Positions 24,658 to 32,456 of a stretch of DNA of 64,000 nucleotides are shown in pieces. Position 1 is the first letter of the stretch. The number at the start of each line of letters is the position of its first letter. Both the position numbers and the translations under genes were made by a program. Source of the DNA: Rhodopseudomonas_A palustris_F (GTDB lineage Bacteria > Pseudomonadota > Alphaproteobacteria > Rhizobiales > Xanthobacteraceae); NCBI RefSeq assembly GCF_000013745.1, contig NC_007925.1, forward strand, positions 4,526,001-4,590,000, given 5' to 3'. The notes below the pieces were generated by a model. It worked only from the letters and a program-made list of their open reading frames with translations, did no database searches and was not told where the DNA came from.

Positions 24658-25590
24658 ATGACCCCCTTGCCTCCGCCCGCCCCGCACCACCGTTTCGCGT
24701 GGCTGTCCGATCAGCCCTATCTGCTGCTCAGCCTGACCTCGCTGTTCTGGGCCGGCAACGCCATCGTCGGCCGCGCCGCGGCCGGGCATTTCCCGCCGGT
24801 GACGCTGTCGTTCCTGCGCTGGGCGGTGGCGTTCCTGCTGGTGCTGCCGTTCGCCTGGCCGCATCTGAAGCGCGACTGGCACGAGATCCGGCGCCGGCTC
24901 GGCGTGATGATCGCGATCTCGGTGGCCGGCATCTCGACCTTCAACACGCTGCAATACACCGCGCTGGAATACACCACGGCGCTGAACGCGCTGCTGCTGC
25001 AATCCACCGCGCCGCTGTTCGTGGCGATCTGGTCGCTGATCGTTCTCGGCATCCGGCTGACGCTGGCGCAGGCGCTCGGCGTGCTGGTGTCGATGCTCGG
25101 CGTGGCGGTGATCCTGCTGCACGGCGACCTCGGCCAGCTCGCCCACATCGACCTCAACCGCGGCGATCTGATCTTCATCACCGCGATGGCGATCTTCGGG
25201 TTGTATTCGGCGCTGTCGCAGAAGCGCCCGGCGATCCATGGCCTGTCGTTCCTGGCCTTCACCTTCGGCTGTGGCGCGCTCGGCCTCGTGCCGTTGCTGA
25301 TCGTGGAACTGATGCTGCGGCCGCCGCCGGAGCTGACGCTCGGCAACTTCGCCTCGCTCGGCTATGTCGCGGTGTTTCCCTCGATCCTGGCTTATCTCTG
25401 CTACAACCGCGGCATCCAATTGATCGGCGCCAACCGCGCCGCGCCGTTCTTTCACCTGATCCCGGTGTTCGGCTCGGCGATGGCGATCGGCTTTCTCGGC
25501 GAACGGCCGCAGCTGTATCACGCCTTCGGCTACGCCTTGGTGCTGGCGGGGGTGTATGTGGCGGCAAGGAAGCAGAAGGCGGCGGAATAA
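24658..25590 (+). CDS. DMT/EamA-family transporter
   Basis: A 310-residue inner-membrane protein with ten predicted helices in two EamA repeats (first about residues 18-147, second about 163-300). 'FWAGNAIVGRAAAGHFPP' and 'LGVLVSMLGVAVILLHGD' are typical of the RhaT/YdcZ-like exporters of amino acids or metabolites. It ends 8 bp before a copy of the 135-bp repeat, beyond which the TonB receptor gene converges. The start is the ATG of MTPLPPPAP; the frame is open upstream to 24559 without signal. The exported compound is unknown. Confidence 0.88.
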   Translation: MTPLPPPAPHHRFAWLSDQPYLLLSLTSLFWAGNAIVGRAAAGHFPPVTLSFLRWAVAFLLVLPFAWPHLKRDWHEIRRRLGVMIAISVAGISTFNTLQYTALEYTTALNALLLQSTAPLFVAIWSLIVLGIRLTLAQALGVLVSMLGVAVILLHGDLGQLAHIDLNRGDLIFITAMAIFGLYSALSQKRPAIHGLSFLAFTFGCGALGLVPLLIVELMLRPPPELTLGNFASLGYVAVFPSILAYLCYNRGIQLIGANRAAPFFHLIPVFGSAMAIGFLGERPQLYHAFGYALVLAGVYVAARKQKAAE

Positions 25591-25598
25591 CAGCAAAC

Positions 25599-25734
25599 GT
25601 GCCCCGGACGCAGCGCAGCGCGCCGCATTGCGGCGTGGTGCGCTGCGAGCCGGGGCCGTTACGGAACGCAGCGTCTGGAACGGTCCCGGGTCTGCGGCGC
25701 AGCGCCAAAGGCGCTGCTTCCTCGCCCGGGACAC
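25599..25734 (+). repeat. 135-bp palindromic intergenic repeat, copy C
   Basis: GTGCCCCGGACGCAGCGC...GCCCGGGACAC, same orientation as A and B. It begins 8 bp after the EamA stop and ends 25 bp before the TonB-receptor stop on the other strand. Confidence 0.88.
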
Positions 25735-25759
25735 CAGCTCGCGTTCATGACCCTCCCCC

Positions 25760-28024
25760 TCACCATTTGTAGCCGACGCTGGCGGTGACGCGGCGGCGGT
25801 CGCCGTAGAAGCACACGCTGGCGGACTGACAGCTCGCCACATAGGTCTCGTCGCTGATGTTGATGACGTTCAGCGCCAGCCGCCAGTTCTGCCGCTCGTA
25901 ATGGATCGCGGCGTCGCCGAGCACCACCGCCGGCACCGTCAACGTATTGGCCTGATCGGCGAATGACGAGCCGACATAGCGCACGCCGCCGCCGAAGCCG
26001 AAGCCGGCGAGCGCGCCGTCCTGGAACGTGTAGTCCGCCCACCCCGTGGTCAGCTGTCGCGGCGTGTTGGTCGGCACCGTGCCGATCAACGCCGCGTTGC
26101 CATCCTTGCTGACGAAGATGTTGGTGGTGGTGAACGAGCCCATCACCTTGAAGCCCGGCGCCAGATTGGCGACCGCCTCGAGTTCGAGCCCGCGCGAGGT
26201 GACCTCGCCGGTCTGGGTCGAGAGCACCGCGACGTTCGGATCGGTGGTGAGAACGTTCTGCCGCTTCAGGTCGAACAGCGCGACGCCGAAATGGCCGTTG
26301 AAGCCGACCGGCTGAAATTTGACGCCGATTTCGGTCTGCTGCCCGGTCTCCGGCACATACAACGAACCGGGCAATCCCGCCGAGGTGTTGGTGCCGATGA
26401 TCGGATCATAGCTGGTGGCGTAGGAGACGTAAGGCGCGAGCCCGCTGTCGAAATTGTAGATCAGCCCGGCACGGCCCGAGAACTTGCTGTCGTCGCGCGA
26501 CAGGTCGGCGCCGATGCGATCCGCGTTCTCGGTTTTGACCCAATCGTTGCGGCCGCTCAGCACCAGCGTGAAACGATCGAGCTTGATCTGGTCCTGCGCA
26601 TACAGACCGAGTTGCTTCTGGGTCAGGGTCTGATCCTTGAACGCGCCGCTGGCAACCGCGGTCGGAGTGTAGACCGGATTGACCAGATTGAGCGGCGTGC
26701 CGAAACTGAAGTGCTGCACGTCGTCGATGCTGTAATGCTTGAGATCGACGCCGAACAGCGCTGTATGACTGAGCGCGCCGGTGGCGAAGCGATATTCCAG
26801 CTGGTTATCGAGCGTGGCTTGATCAGCGACGTCGTGGGCGTAGAAATTGAACCTTGTCAGATTTGCCGACGACGACGCGCCGGAATAGCCGAAGCCGTAG
26901 TCGGTCGCCTCGGTGACGTCGACATGCGCAAAGCGCGCATTCTGCCGGAACGTCAGATCGTCGGTCAGGTTGCGTTCGAACTGGTAGCCGATCGTCGCCT
27001 GGGTGCGCTTGAAAGTGTCCAGGCTGGGTTCGCTGGTGAACAGCTTGGTCGAGATCCGGCCGAACGGCGCCGCCACCACCGTGCCCTCATAGGGCAGGAA
27101 GTTCTGGCCGTTGGTGACGTTCTTGGCGGCGGAGGCCAGCACGGTGAGGCTGGTGTCGGCATCGGGCTTCCAGGTCACCGACGGCGCGATGAAGTAGTTG
27201 TTGTCCACGGTGTGGTCGACCTGGGTGTCGCCGCCCTGAAATTGCCCGACCAGCCGGGTGAACAGCTTGCCGTTTTCCGCGGCGGTGGCGACAGGACCGC
27301 CGACATCGAACGCGACGTAGCGGTTGCCGTAATTGTTGACGCCGCTCTCGATGTAGCGGATCGGCTCCGCCGGCGGCATCTTGCTGACGGCATTGACGAT
27401 GCCGCTGGGGCTGGAGCCGCCATAGAGAATCGCCGATGGCCCGCGCAGCACCTCGATGCGTTCCAAATTGAACGGCTGCAACTTCCAGGTCGCGTAAGCG
27501 GTCGAGAACAGCTGCATGCCGTCCAGGAACGTGCTGTTGTCGTTCGACTTGAAGCCGCGAATGAGAAACCAGTCGCTGCGGGTGTCGGTGCCGAAGGTGC
27601 CTGCAACCAAGCCTGCGGAATAGCGCAGCGCCTCGTCGAGCTTGCCGGGCTTCTGGTCGCGGATCTGTTCGGCGCCGATCACCGAGACCGCCTGCGGGGT
27701 GCGGTTGATCGCGGTGTTGGTCTTGGTGCCGGCCATCGAGCGGCTGGCGACGTAGCCCTGGATCGGGCCGCGCGGATTTTCCACCAAGGTTGGCGCGGGC
27801 TTGGCCTGCGGCGCACGGGCGGCCGCCGCCGGCGCGGCGCGAACGTGGCGCGTCGGCGCGGCGCGGCGCGGCTTTTGCGAATTCACCACCACCGGCGGCA
27901 ATGCGGATTCGCCGGCGATTGTTGTTGAGGATTGCTGCGCCAACGCGACATCGGTCGACATCAAGCCGAGCGCGAGCGCGCCCGACGCAACAGTTAAACG
28001 CAACGCATAGAGATGCTTTGACAC
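25760..28024 (-). CDS. TonB-dependent siderophore receptor
   Basis: A 754-residue outer-membrane receptor of the ferrichrome/hydroxamate (FhuA/FoxA-like) type. Signal peptide about 1-29; a Pro/Ala/Arg-rich linker about 50-80; plug domain from about 95 ('NRTPQAVSVIGAEQIRDQ', 'RGFKSNDNSTFLDGMQLF', 'ERIEVLRGPSAILYGGSSPS'); then the 22-strand barrel ending in 'VTASVGYKW' with a terminal aromatic for BAM. No N-terminal signalling (STN) domain is seen, so no sigma-regulator pair is expected. The start is GTG at 28024 behind GGGGGGA. Two TTCTA-type half-sites lie upstream (28119-28123, 28130-28135 on the opposite strand), a weak hint of iron control. Confidence 0.92.
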   Translation of the reverse strand: MSKHLYALRLTVASGALALGLMSTDVALAQQSSTTIAGESALPPVVVNSQKPRRAAPTRHVRAAPAAAARAPQAKPAPTLVENPRGPIQGYVASRSMAGTKTNTAINRTPQAVSVIGAEQIRDQKPGKLDEALRYSAGLVAGTFGTDTRSDWFLIRGFKSNDNSTFLDGMQLFSTAYATWKLQPFNLERIEVLRGPSAILYGGSSPSGIVNAVSKMPPAEPIRYIESGVNNYGNRYVAFDVGGPVATAAENGKLFTRLVGQFQGGDTQVDHTVDNNYFIAPSVTWKPDADTSLTVLASAAKNVTNGQNFLPYEGTVVAAPFGRISTKLFTSEPSLDTFKRTQATIGYQFERNLTDDLTFRQNARFAHVDVTEATDYGFGYSGASSSANLTRFNFYAHDVADQATLDNQLEYRFATGALSHTALFGVDLKHYSIDDVQHFSFGTPLNLVNPVYTPTAVASGAFKDQTLTQKQLGLYAQDQIKLDRFTLVLSGRNDWVKTENADRIGADLSRDDSKFSGRAGLIYNFDSGLAPYVSYATSYDPIIGTNTSAGLPGSLYVPETGQQTEIGVKFQPVGFNGHFGVALFDLKRQNVLTTDPNVAVLSTQTGEVTSRGLELEAVANLAPGFKVMGSFTTTNIFVSKDGNAALIGTVPTNTPRQLTTGWADYTFQDGALAGFGFGGGVRYVGSSFADQANTLTVPAVVLGDAAIHYERQNWRLALNVINISDETYVASCQSASVCFYGDRRRVTASVGYKW

Positions 28025-28469
28025 AACACGTCCCCCCGATCCGACGTCTCGTCAGCGAAGGTGACGCGACAGTTTCTATGACGGGGCGTGCTTAGTCGCG
28101 TACCGGCGACGGCGCCAATAGAACTCCTCTTAGAAGCAATCCAGCGATACAACCCGGCTGCGGCTTGCTAAGCGACGCGCTCGATGCTCGCCACAGAGGC
28201 GTGGCCCCGGCGCGGCACACGATGCTCATTCGATTGAGGCCACTTCTCCACGCTGCTTTCGCTCACGCGCTAGAGCATTTTCGGTTAGGATTGCTGCGGT
28301 TCAAGAGTCCAGGCCGTCATTCCGGGGCACGAGCAGCGTCAGCTGCGAGTGAGCCCGGAATCCATAACCACCGCGGGGAGTATGGATTCCGGACTTGCTC
28401 GTTCTTCGAACTCGCAATCCGGAATGACGCCGATTTCGGTTGGATGATTCAATCCTAACCGAAGATGCT
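28025..28469. other. 445-bp gap between TonB receptor and chemoreceptor genes
   Basis: Contains the TonB-receptor promoter region (not resolved) and, from 28272 on, a 200-bp nested palindromic element. No coding sequence was recognised. Confidence 0.5.
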
Positions 28470-28471
28470 CT
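28272..28471. repeat. 200-bp nested palindromic element
   Basis: Outer arms of 22 bp, AGAGCATTTTCGGTTAGGAT... at 28272-28293 and the complement at 28450-28471, with one mismatch. Inside lie two further inverted blocks, GTCATTCCGGGGC...GCCCGGAATCC and GGATTCCGG...CCGGAATGACG (about 28316-28434). The right outer arm overlaps the stop codon of the chemoreceptor gene. A remnant of the same arm (GGAAAATGCTCTAGAGCA) is seen near 50571-50588. Confidence 0.75.
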
Positions 28472-30137
28472 AATGCCCGATGCTGGCGGCCTCGGCGGCG
28501 GCCTGCTGCATGCTCGATGACATCTCGGCCGTCACCTCGCTCTGCTGCTCGACCGCGGCGGCGGTGGCGGTGACGAATTCGCTGACGCTCTGGATTTCCT
28601 GCTTGATCGCCAGCAACGCCGCGACCACGTCGGCGGAGATGCCGTTCAGCCCGGAGATTTCGCTGCCGATCTTGTCGGTGGCCTGGTTGGCGAGATTCTT
28701 CACCTCGGAGGCGACCACCGCAAAGCCGCGGCCGGCCTCGCCGGCGCGCGCCGATTCGATCGTGGCGTTGAGCGCCAATAGGTTGATCTGGCCGGTGATG
28801 TTGCCGATCAGTTCGACGATGCCGCCCATCGACTGCGCCGCCACGGCCAGCCTTTGGGTCTGCTGATCGGCCGACTCCACCTTGGTGACCGCCGCGATCG
28901 CGGTGGACTTCGATTTGGTCATCGCCTCGGCGATGTCGCGCACCGAGGCGTTCAACTTCTCGGCGCCGTCCGCCACCGACTCCAGCATCCTGCTGACCCG
29001 GTCGCTCTTGATCCGTGCGATCACCCGGGCGGTGGTGTCGCTGGCGTATTTGACGATCTTGAACGGCTTGCCGTTGAGATCGAGAATCGGATTGTAGGTG
29101 GCCTGGATCCAGACCTCGCGGCCGCCCTTGCCGATCCGCTTGTATTCGGCGGCCTGGAACTCGCCGCGATTGAGCGTGGCCCAGAACGCCCGGTAGGCGG
29201 CGCCGTCGCGCTCCGAGGGGTCGACGAACATGCTGTGGTGACGGCCCTTGATCTCGGCCAGCGAATAGCCCATCGCGTCGAGAAAATTGCCGTTGGCGCC
29301 GAGAATGGTGCCGTCCATGGCGAATTCGATCACCGCCTGCGACTTGCCGATCGCTTGCACCTGGCCGTCGAGTTCGGTGAAGCGCAGCTTTTGCTGGGTC
29401 ACCTCGGTGGCGAATTTGACCACCTTGAAGACCTTGCCCTTCTCGTCGATGATCGGGTTGTAGGACGCCAGGATCCAGACCTCGCGGCCACCCTTGCCGA
29501 TCCGCTTGAACTCCGCGGCGAGATATTCGCCGCGATTGAGCCCGGCCCAGAACGCACGATACGCGGCGCTGTCGCGCTCCGCCGGCTCGACGAACATGCT
29601 GTGCGGCTTGCCGACGACATCGGCCAACGCGTAGCCCATCACGCCGAGGAAATTGTCGTTGGCGGTGATGATGGTGCCGTCGAGATTGAACTCGATCACC
29701 GCCTGCGCCCGCAGGATCGCGGCGATCTTGCCGGCGTCTTCCATGCCGCGGATCTTGCGCGCGGTGACGTCGGTGGCGAACTTGATGACTTTGGCCGGCT
29801 TGCCGCTGCGATCCATGATCGGATTGTAGCTGGCCTGGATCCAGACCTCGCGGTCGCCCTTGCCGATCCGCTTGTATTCGGCGGCCTGGTATTCGCCGCG
29901 GCCAAGGCTCGCCCAGAACGCGCGGTAGGCGGCGCCGTCGCGCTCGTCGGGATCGACGAACATCCGGTGATGCTTGCCCTTGATCTCGGCCAGGCTGTAG
30001 CCGAGCGCGTCGAGAAAATTCTGGTTGGCGGTGAGAATGGTGCCGTCAATGGCGAACTCGATCACGCCCTGCGACCGGCTGATGGCTTGCATCTGTGCAG
30101 CACTCTCCGCGTCGGAGCTGCGCGTCCAAAATGCCAT
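28470..30137 (-). CDS. Soluble methyl-accepting chemotaxis protein with three PAS domains (1)
   Basis: A 555-residue cytoplasmic chemoreceptor: no membrane helix, three PAS units (about 17-130, 138-252, 260-373), then the signalling coiled coil (about 375-555). Each PAS ends in a near-copy of 'GREVWIQASYNPI' and 'VIKFATDVTA', so the three arose by internal duplication. The hairpin tip 'NLLALNATIESARAGEAGRG' is intact for CheA/CheW contact. The start is ATG at 30137 (MAFWTRSS), matching its paralogue; the longer open frame to 30365 is not used. Compared with that paralogue three residues are missing just after the tip ('LANQATDKIG' against 'LANQAKQATDRIG'). Confidence 0.9.
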   Translation of the reverse strand: MAFWTRSSDAESAAQMQAISRSQGVIEFAIDGTILTANQNFLDALGYSLAEIKGKHHRMFVDPDERDGAAYRAFWASLGRGEYQAAEYKRIGKGDREVWIQASYNPIMDRSGKPAKVIKFATDVTARKIRGMEDAGKIAAILRAQAVIEFNLDGTIITANDNFLGVMGYALADVVGKPHSMFVEPAERDSAAYRAFWAGLNRGEYLAAEFKRIGKGGREVWILASYNPIIDEKGKVFKVVKFATEVTQQKLRFTELDGQVQAIGKSQAVIEFAMDGTILGANGNFLDAMGYSLAEIKGRHHSMFVDPSERDGAAYRAFWATLNRGEFQAAEYKRIGKGGREVWIQATYNPILDLNGKPFKIVKYASDTTARVIARIKSDRVSRMLESVADGAEKLNASVRDIAEAMTKSKSTAIAAVTKVESADQQTQRLAVAAQSMGGIVELIGNITGQINLLALNATIESARAGEAGRGFAVVASEVKNLANQATDKIGSEISGLNGISADVVAALLAIKQEIQSVSEFVTATAAAVEQQSEVTAEMSSSMQQAAAEAASIGH

Positions 30138-30372
30138 CTCGTTCGTCCTCGTTCTGCGGAAGTCCACGAGGCAACGCCGCGTTTGCAGCGTGCCGCCTGA
30201 TAGATCGTCGCCACCACGGCGGCGGGCTTGGACCCCGCCCTGACGGCGAACGGCGGCCGCCGTGTCGCGACGACGCAGCGGCAGAGCCGAACGCGACAGG
30301 TCTCGTCCGCAATAGCCGGTGGCGGGTTTCCCCGGCGTTAAGCCGGCGGCAGGTAACACTACCAAGAAGATG

Positions 30373-32052
30373 TTAGCGCCCGATGCTGGCGGCTTCGGCG
30401 GCGGCGCGCTGCATGCTGGACGACATCTCGCTGGTCACCGTGCTCTGCTCCTCGACCGCCGCCGCGGTGGCGGTGACGTATTCGCTGACGTTCTGGATTT
30501 CCGTCTTGATCGCAAGCAGGGCGCTGATCACATCGCCGGAAATGCCGTTCAGGCCGGCGATCTCGCTACCGATCCTGTCGGTGGCTTGCTTGGCCTGGTT
30601 GGCGAGGCTCTTCACCTCGGACGCCACCACCGCGAAGCCGCGGCCGGCTTCGCCGGCGCGCGCGGATTCGATCGTGGCGTTGAGCGCCAACAGATTGATC
30701 TGACCGGTGATGTTGCCGATCAGGTCGACGATGCCGCCCATCGCCTGCGCGGCGACGCTGAGGCGCTGCGCCTGTTCGTCCGCCGATTCCACCTTGCTGA
30801 CGGCCGACATCGCGGTGTTGCGCGATTTGGTCATCGCCTCGGAAATCTCGCGCACCGAGGCGTTCAATTCCTCGGCCCCCGCGGCGACCGACTCCATCAT
30901 GGCGCGGACCCGGTCGCTTTTCAGCCGGGCGATCACCTGCGCGGTGGTGTCGGTGGCGTATTTGACGACCTTGAACGGCTTGCCGTTGAGATCGAGGATC
31001 GGATTGTAGGACGCCTGGATCCAGACCTCGCGGCCGTGCTTGCCGATCCGCTTGTATTCGGCGGCTTGGAATTCGCCGCGGTTGAGCCCGGCCCAGAACG
31101 CGCCGTAGGCCGGGCTGTCGCGCTCGGCCGGCTCCACGAAGATGCTGTGGTGGCGGCCCTTGATCTCGGACAGCGTGTAGCCCATCGCGTTCAGAAAATT
31201 GTCGTTGGCCGTGAGGATAGTGCCGTCCATGCCGAATTCGATCACCGCTTGCGACTTGCCGATCGCTTCGACTTGACCGGCGAGATTGGCGGTGCCGAGC
31301 CTTTGCGCGGTGACGTCGGTGGCGAATTTGACGACTTTGATCGGCTTGCCGGTCTCGTCGATGATCGGATTGTAGGTCGCAAGAATCCAGACCTCGCGGC
31401 CGGCCTTGCCGATCCGCTTGTATTCGGCGGCCTGATATTCGCCGCGGTTCAGCGCCGCCCAAAACTCGCGATACGCCGCGCCGTCGCGGGTCGCAGACTC
31501 GACGAAGATGCTGTGATTTTTGCCGGCGATTTCGTCGAGCGTGTAGCCCATCGCCTTCAAGAAATTGTCGTTGGCGGTGATGATGGTGCCGTCGAGCTTG
31601 AATTCGACCACGGCTTGCGCGCGCTGGATCGCGGCGATCTTGCCGGCGTCTTCCATGCTGCGGAGTTTCCGCGCGGTGATGTCGGTGGCGAATTTGACGA
31701 TTCGAAACGGCTTGCCGTCGCGGCCGAGGATCGGATTGTAGGAGGCCTGAATCCAGACTTCCCTGCCGGCCTTGCCGATCCGCTTGTACTCCGCCGCCTG
31801 GAATTCGCCGCGCTGCAACGCCGCCCAGAACCCGCGATACGCGGCGCTGCCGCGCTCGGCCGGATCGACGAACAGGCTGTGATTCTTGCCCTGAATTTCC
31901 GCCAGCGTGTAGCCCAGCACGTCGAGAAAATTCCGGTTGGCCGTGAGGATGCTGCCGTCCATGCCGAACTCGATGACGCCCTGCGATCGCCCGATCGCCT
32001 CGAGTTGCGCCGCAGCACTATCGGCGTCGGAATTGCGTTGCCAGAAGCTCAT
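30373..32052 (-). CDS. Soluble methyl-accepting chemotaxis protein with three PAS domains (2)
   Basis: A 559-residue paralogue of the preceding gene with the same layout: PAS at about 17-133, 140-255 and 262-377, then a signalling domain with 'NLLALNATIESARAGEAGRG'. The ATG at 32052 (MSFWQRNSD) is preferred to the ATG at 32059-32061 because AAGGA is then 8 bp away and the N-terminus aligns with the paralogue. Stimulus unknown; PAS units without a visible heme or flavin signature could sense redox state or a small ligand. A TTAA-N7-TTAAC box lies about 265 bp upstream. Confidence 0.9.
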   Translation of the reverse strand: MSFWQRNSDADSAAAQLEAIGRSQGVIEFGMDGSILTANRNFLDVLGYTLAEIQGKNHSLFVDPAERGSAAYRGFWAALQRGEFQAAEYKRIGKAGREVWIQASYNPILGRDGKPFRIVKFATDITARKLRSMEDAGKIAAIQRAQAVVEFKLDGTIITANDNFLKAMGYTLDEIAGKNHSIFVESATRDGAAYREFWAALNRGEYQAAEYKRIGKAGREVWILATYNPIIDETGKPIKVVKFATDVTAQRLGTANLAGQVEAIGKSQAVIEFGMDGTILTANDNFLNAMGYTLSEIKGRHHSIFVEPAERDSPAYGAFWAGLNRGEFQAAEYKRIGKHGREVWIQASYNPILDLNGKPFKVVKYATDTTAQVIARLKSDRVRAMMESVAAGAEELNASVREISEAMTKSRNTAMSAVSKVESADEQAQRLSVAAQAMGGIVDLIGNITGQINLLALNATIESARAGEAGRGFAVVASEVKSLANQAKQATDRIGSEIAGLNGISGDVISALLAIKTEIQNVSEYVTATAAAVEEQSTVTSEMSSSMQRAAAEAASIGR

Positions 32053-32456
32053 TGGACTCATCCTTGAATGGAGTTTTCGGCCGCGAACCGCAGCCTGCCG
32101 GAGGAACGATGTTCATCCAACGGTCGACGCTCGCGACCATCGATCGGATTATCCAGATCGGTAGTGCCAGAGCACCATACGGCTCCCGCACCGCAGTGCA
32201 ACGTGCGATTGCGTTGCATAACGACCAATTCGGCTTGTAGTAAAACCTGCCTGAAGCCGTCACGAAAGATGCCGCGACGGGATTTAGTCGGAAGTAATTT
32301 CCGGCACCGCCGAAACTTAAATTCAGGTTAACACCATGCGCCCGCGGATCGAGCGCTGACACACCACGCAGCGGCGGGCGCCGTTCGGCGCGGCCGCGGC
32401 GCCGAGCCCCAACGATGCAGGGGGCGCGACCGGAGGGGGTGTTCCGCAATTCCATG
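32053..32456. other. 404-bp region upstream of chemoreceptor gene 2
   Basis: Contains a CtrA-type box (32317-32332) and the probable promoter of the triple-PAS receptor. On the plus strand there is a 43-codon frame (ATG at 32109) behind GGAGG; it has no recognised family and is listed only as an observation. Confidence 0.5.
32317..32332. promoter_or_regulatory. CtrA-type box TTAA-N7-TTAAC
   Basis: TTAA (32317-32320), ATTCAGG, TTAAC (32328-32332): an exact match to the alphaproteobacterial CtrA consensus TTAA-N7-TTAAC. In Caulobacter and relatives CtrA controls motility and chemotaxis genes, so a site upstream of a chemoreceptor is plausible. The distance of 265 bp to the start codon implies a long leader or a role at another promoter. 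Confidence 0.55.

Noticed and set aside
23005..25842. 945-codon open frame on the minus strand
   Set aside because: It lies opposite the SQR-like and EamA genes; its translation is His/Arg/Gln-rich low-complexity sequence typical of an antisense shadow in high-G+C DNA.
26291..27928. Long plus-strand frames opposite the TonB receptor and, at 28854-32067, opposite the chemoreceptors
   Set aside because: Antisense shadows: the minus-strand proteins have full family motifs, while the opposite frames have none and mirror their codon periodicity.
28119..28135. Irr or Fur box upstream of the TonB receptor
   Set aside because: Only two TTCTA-type half-sites in direct orientation, not the inverted ICE arrangement seen at mbfA; kept as a remark only.
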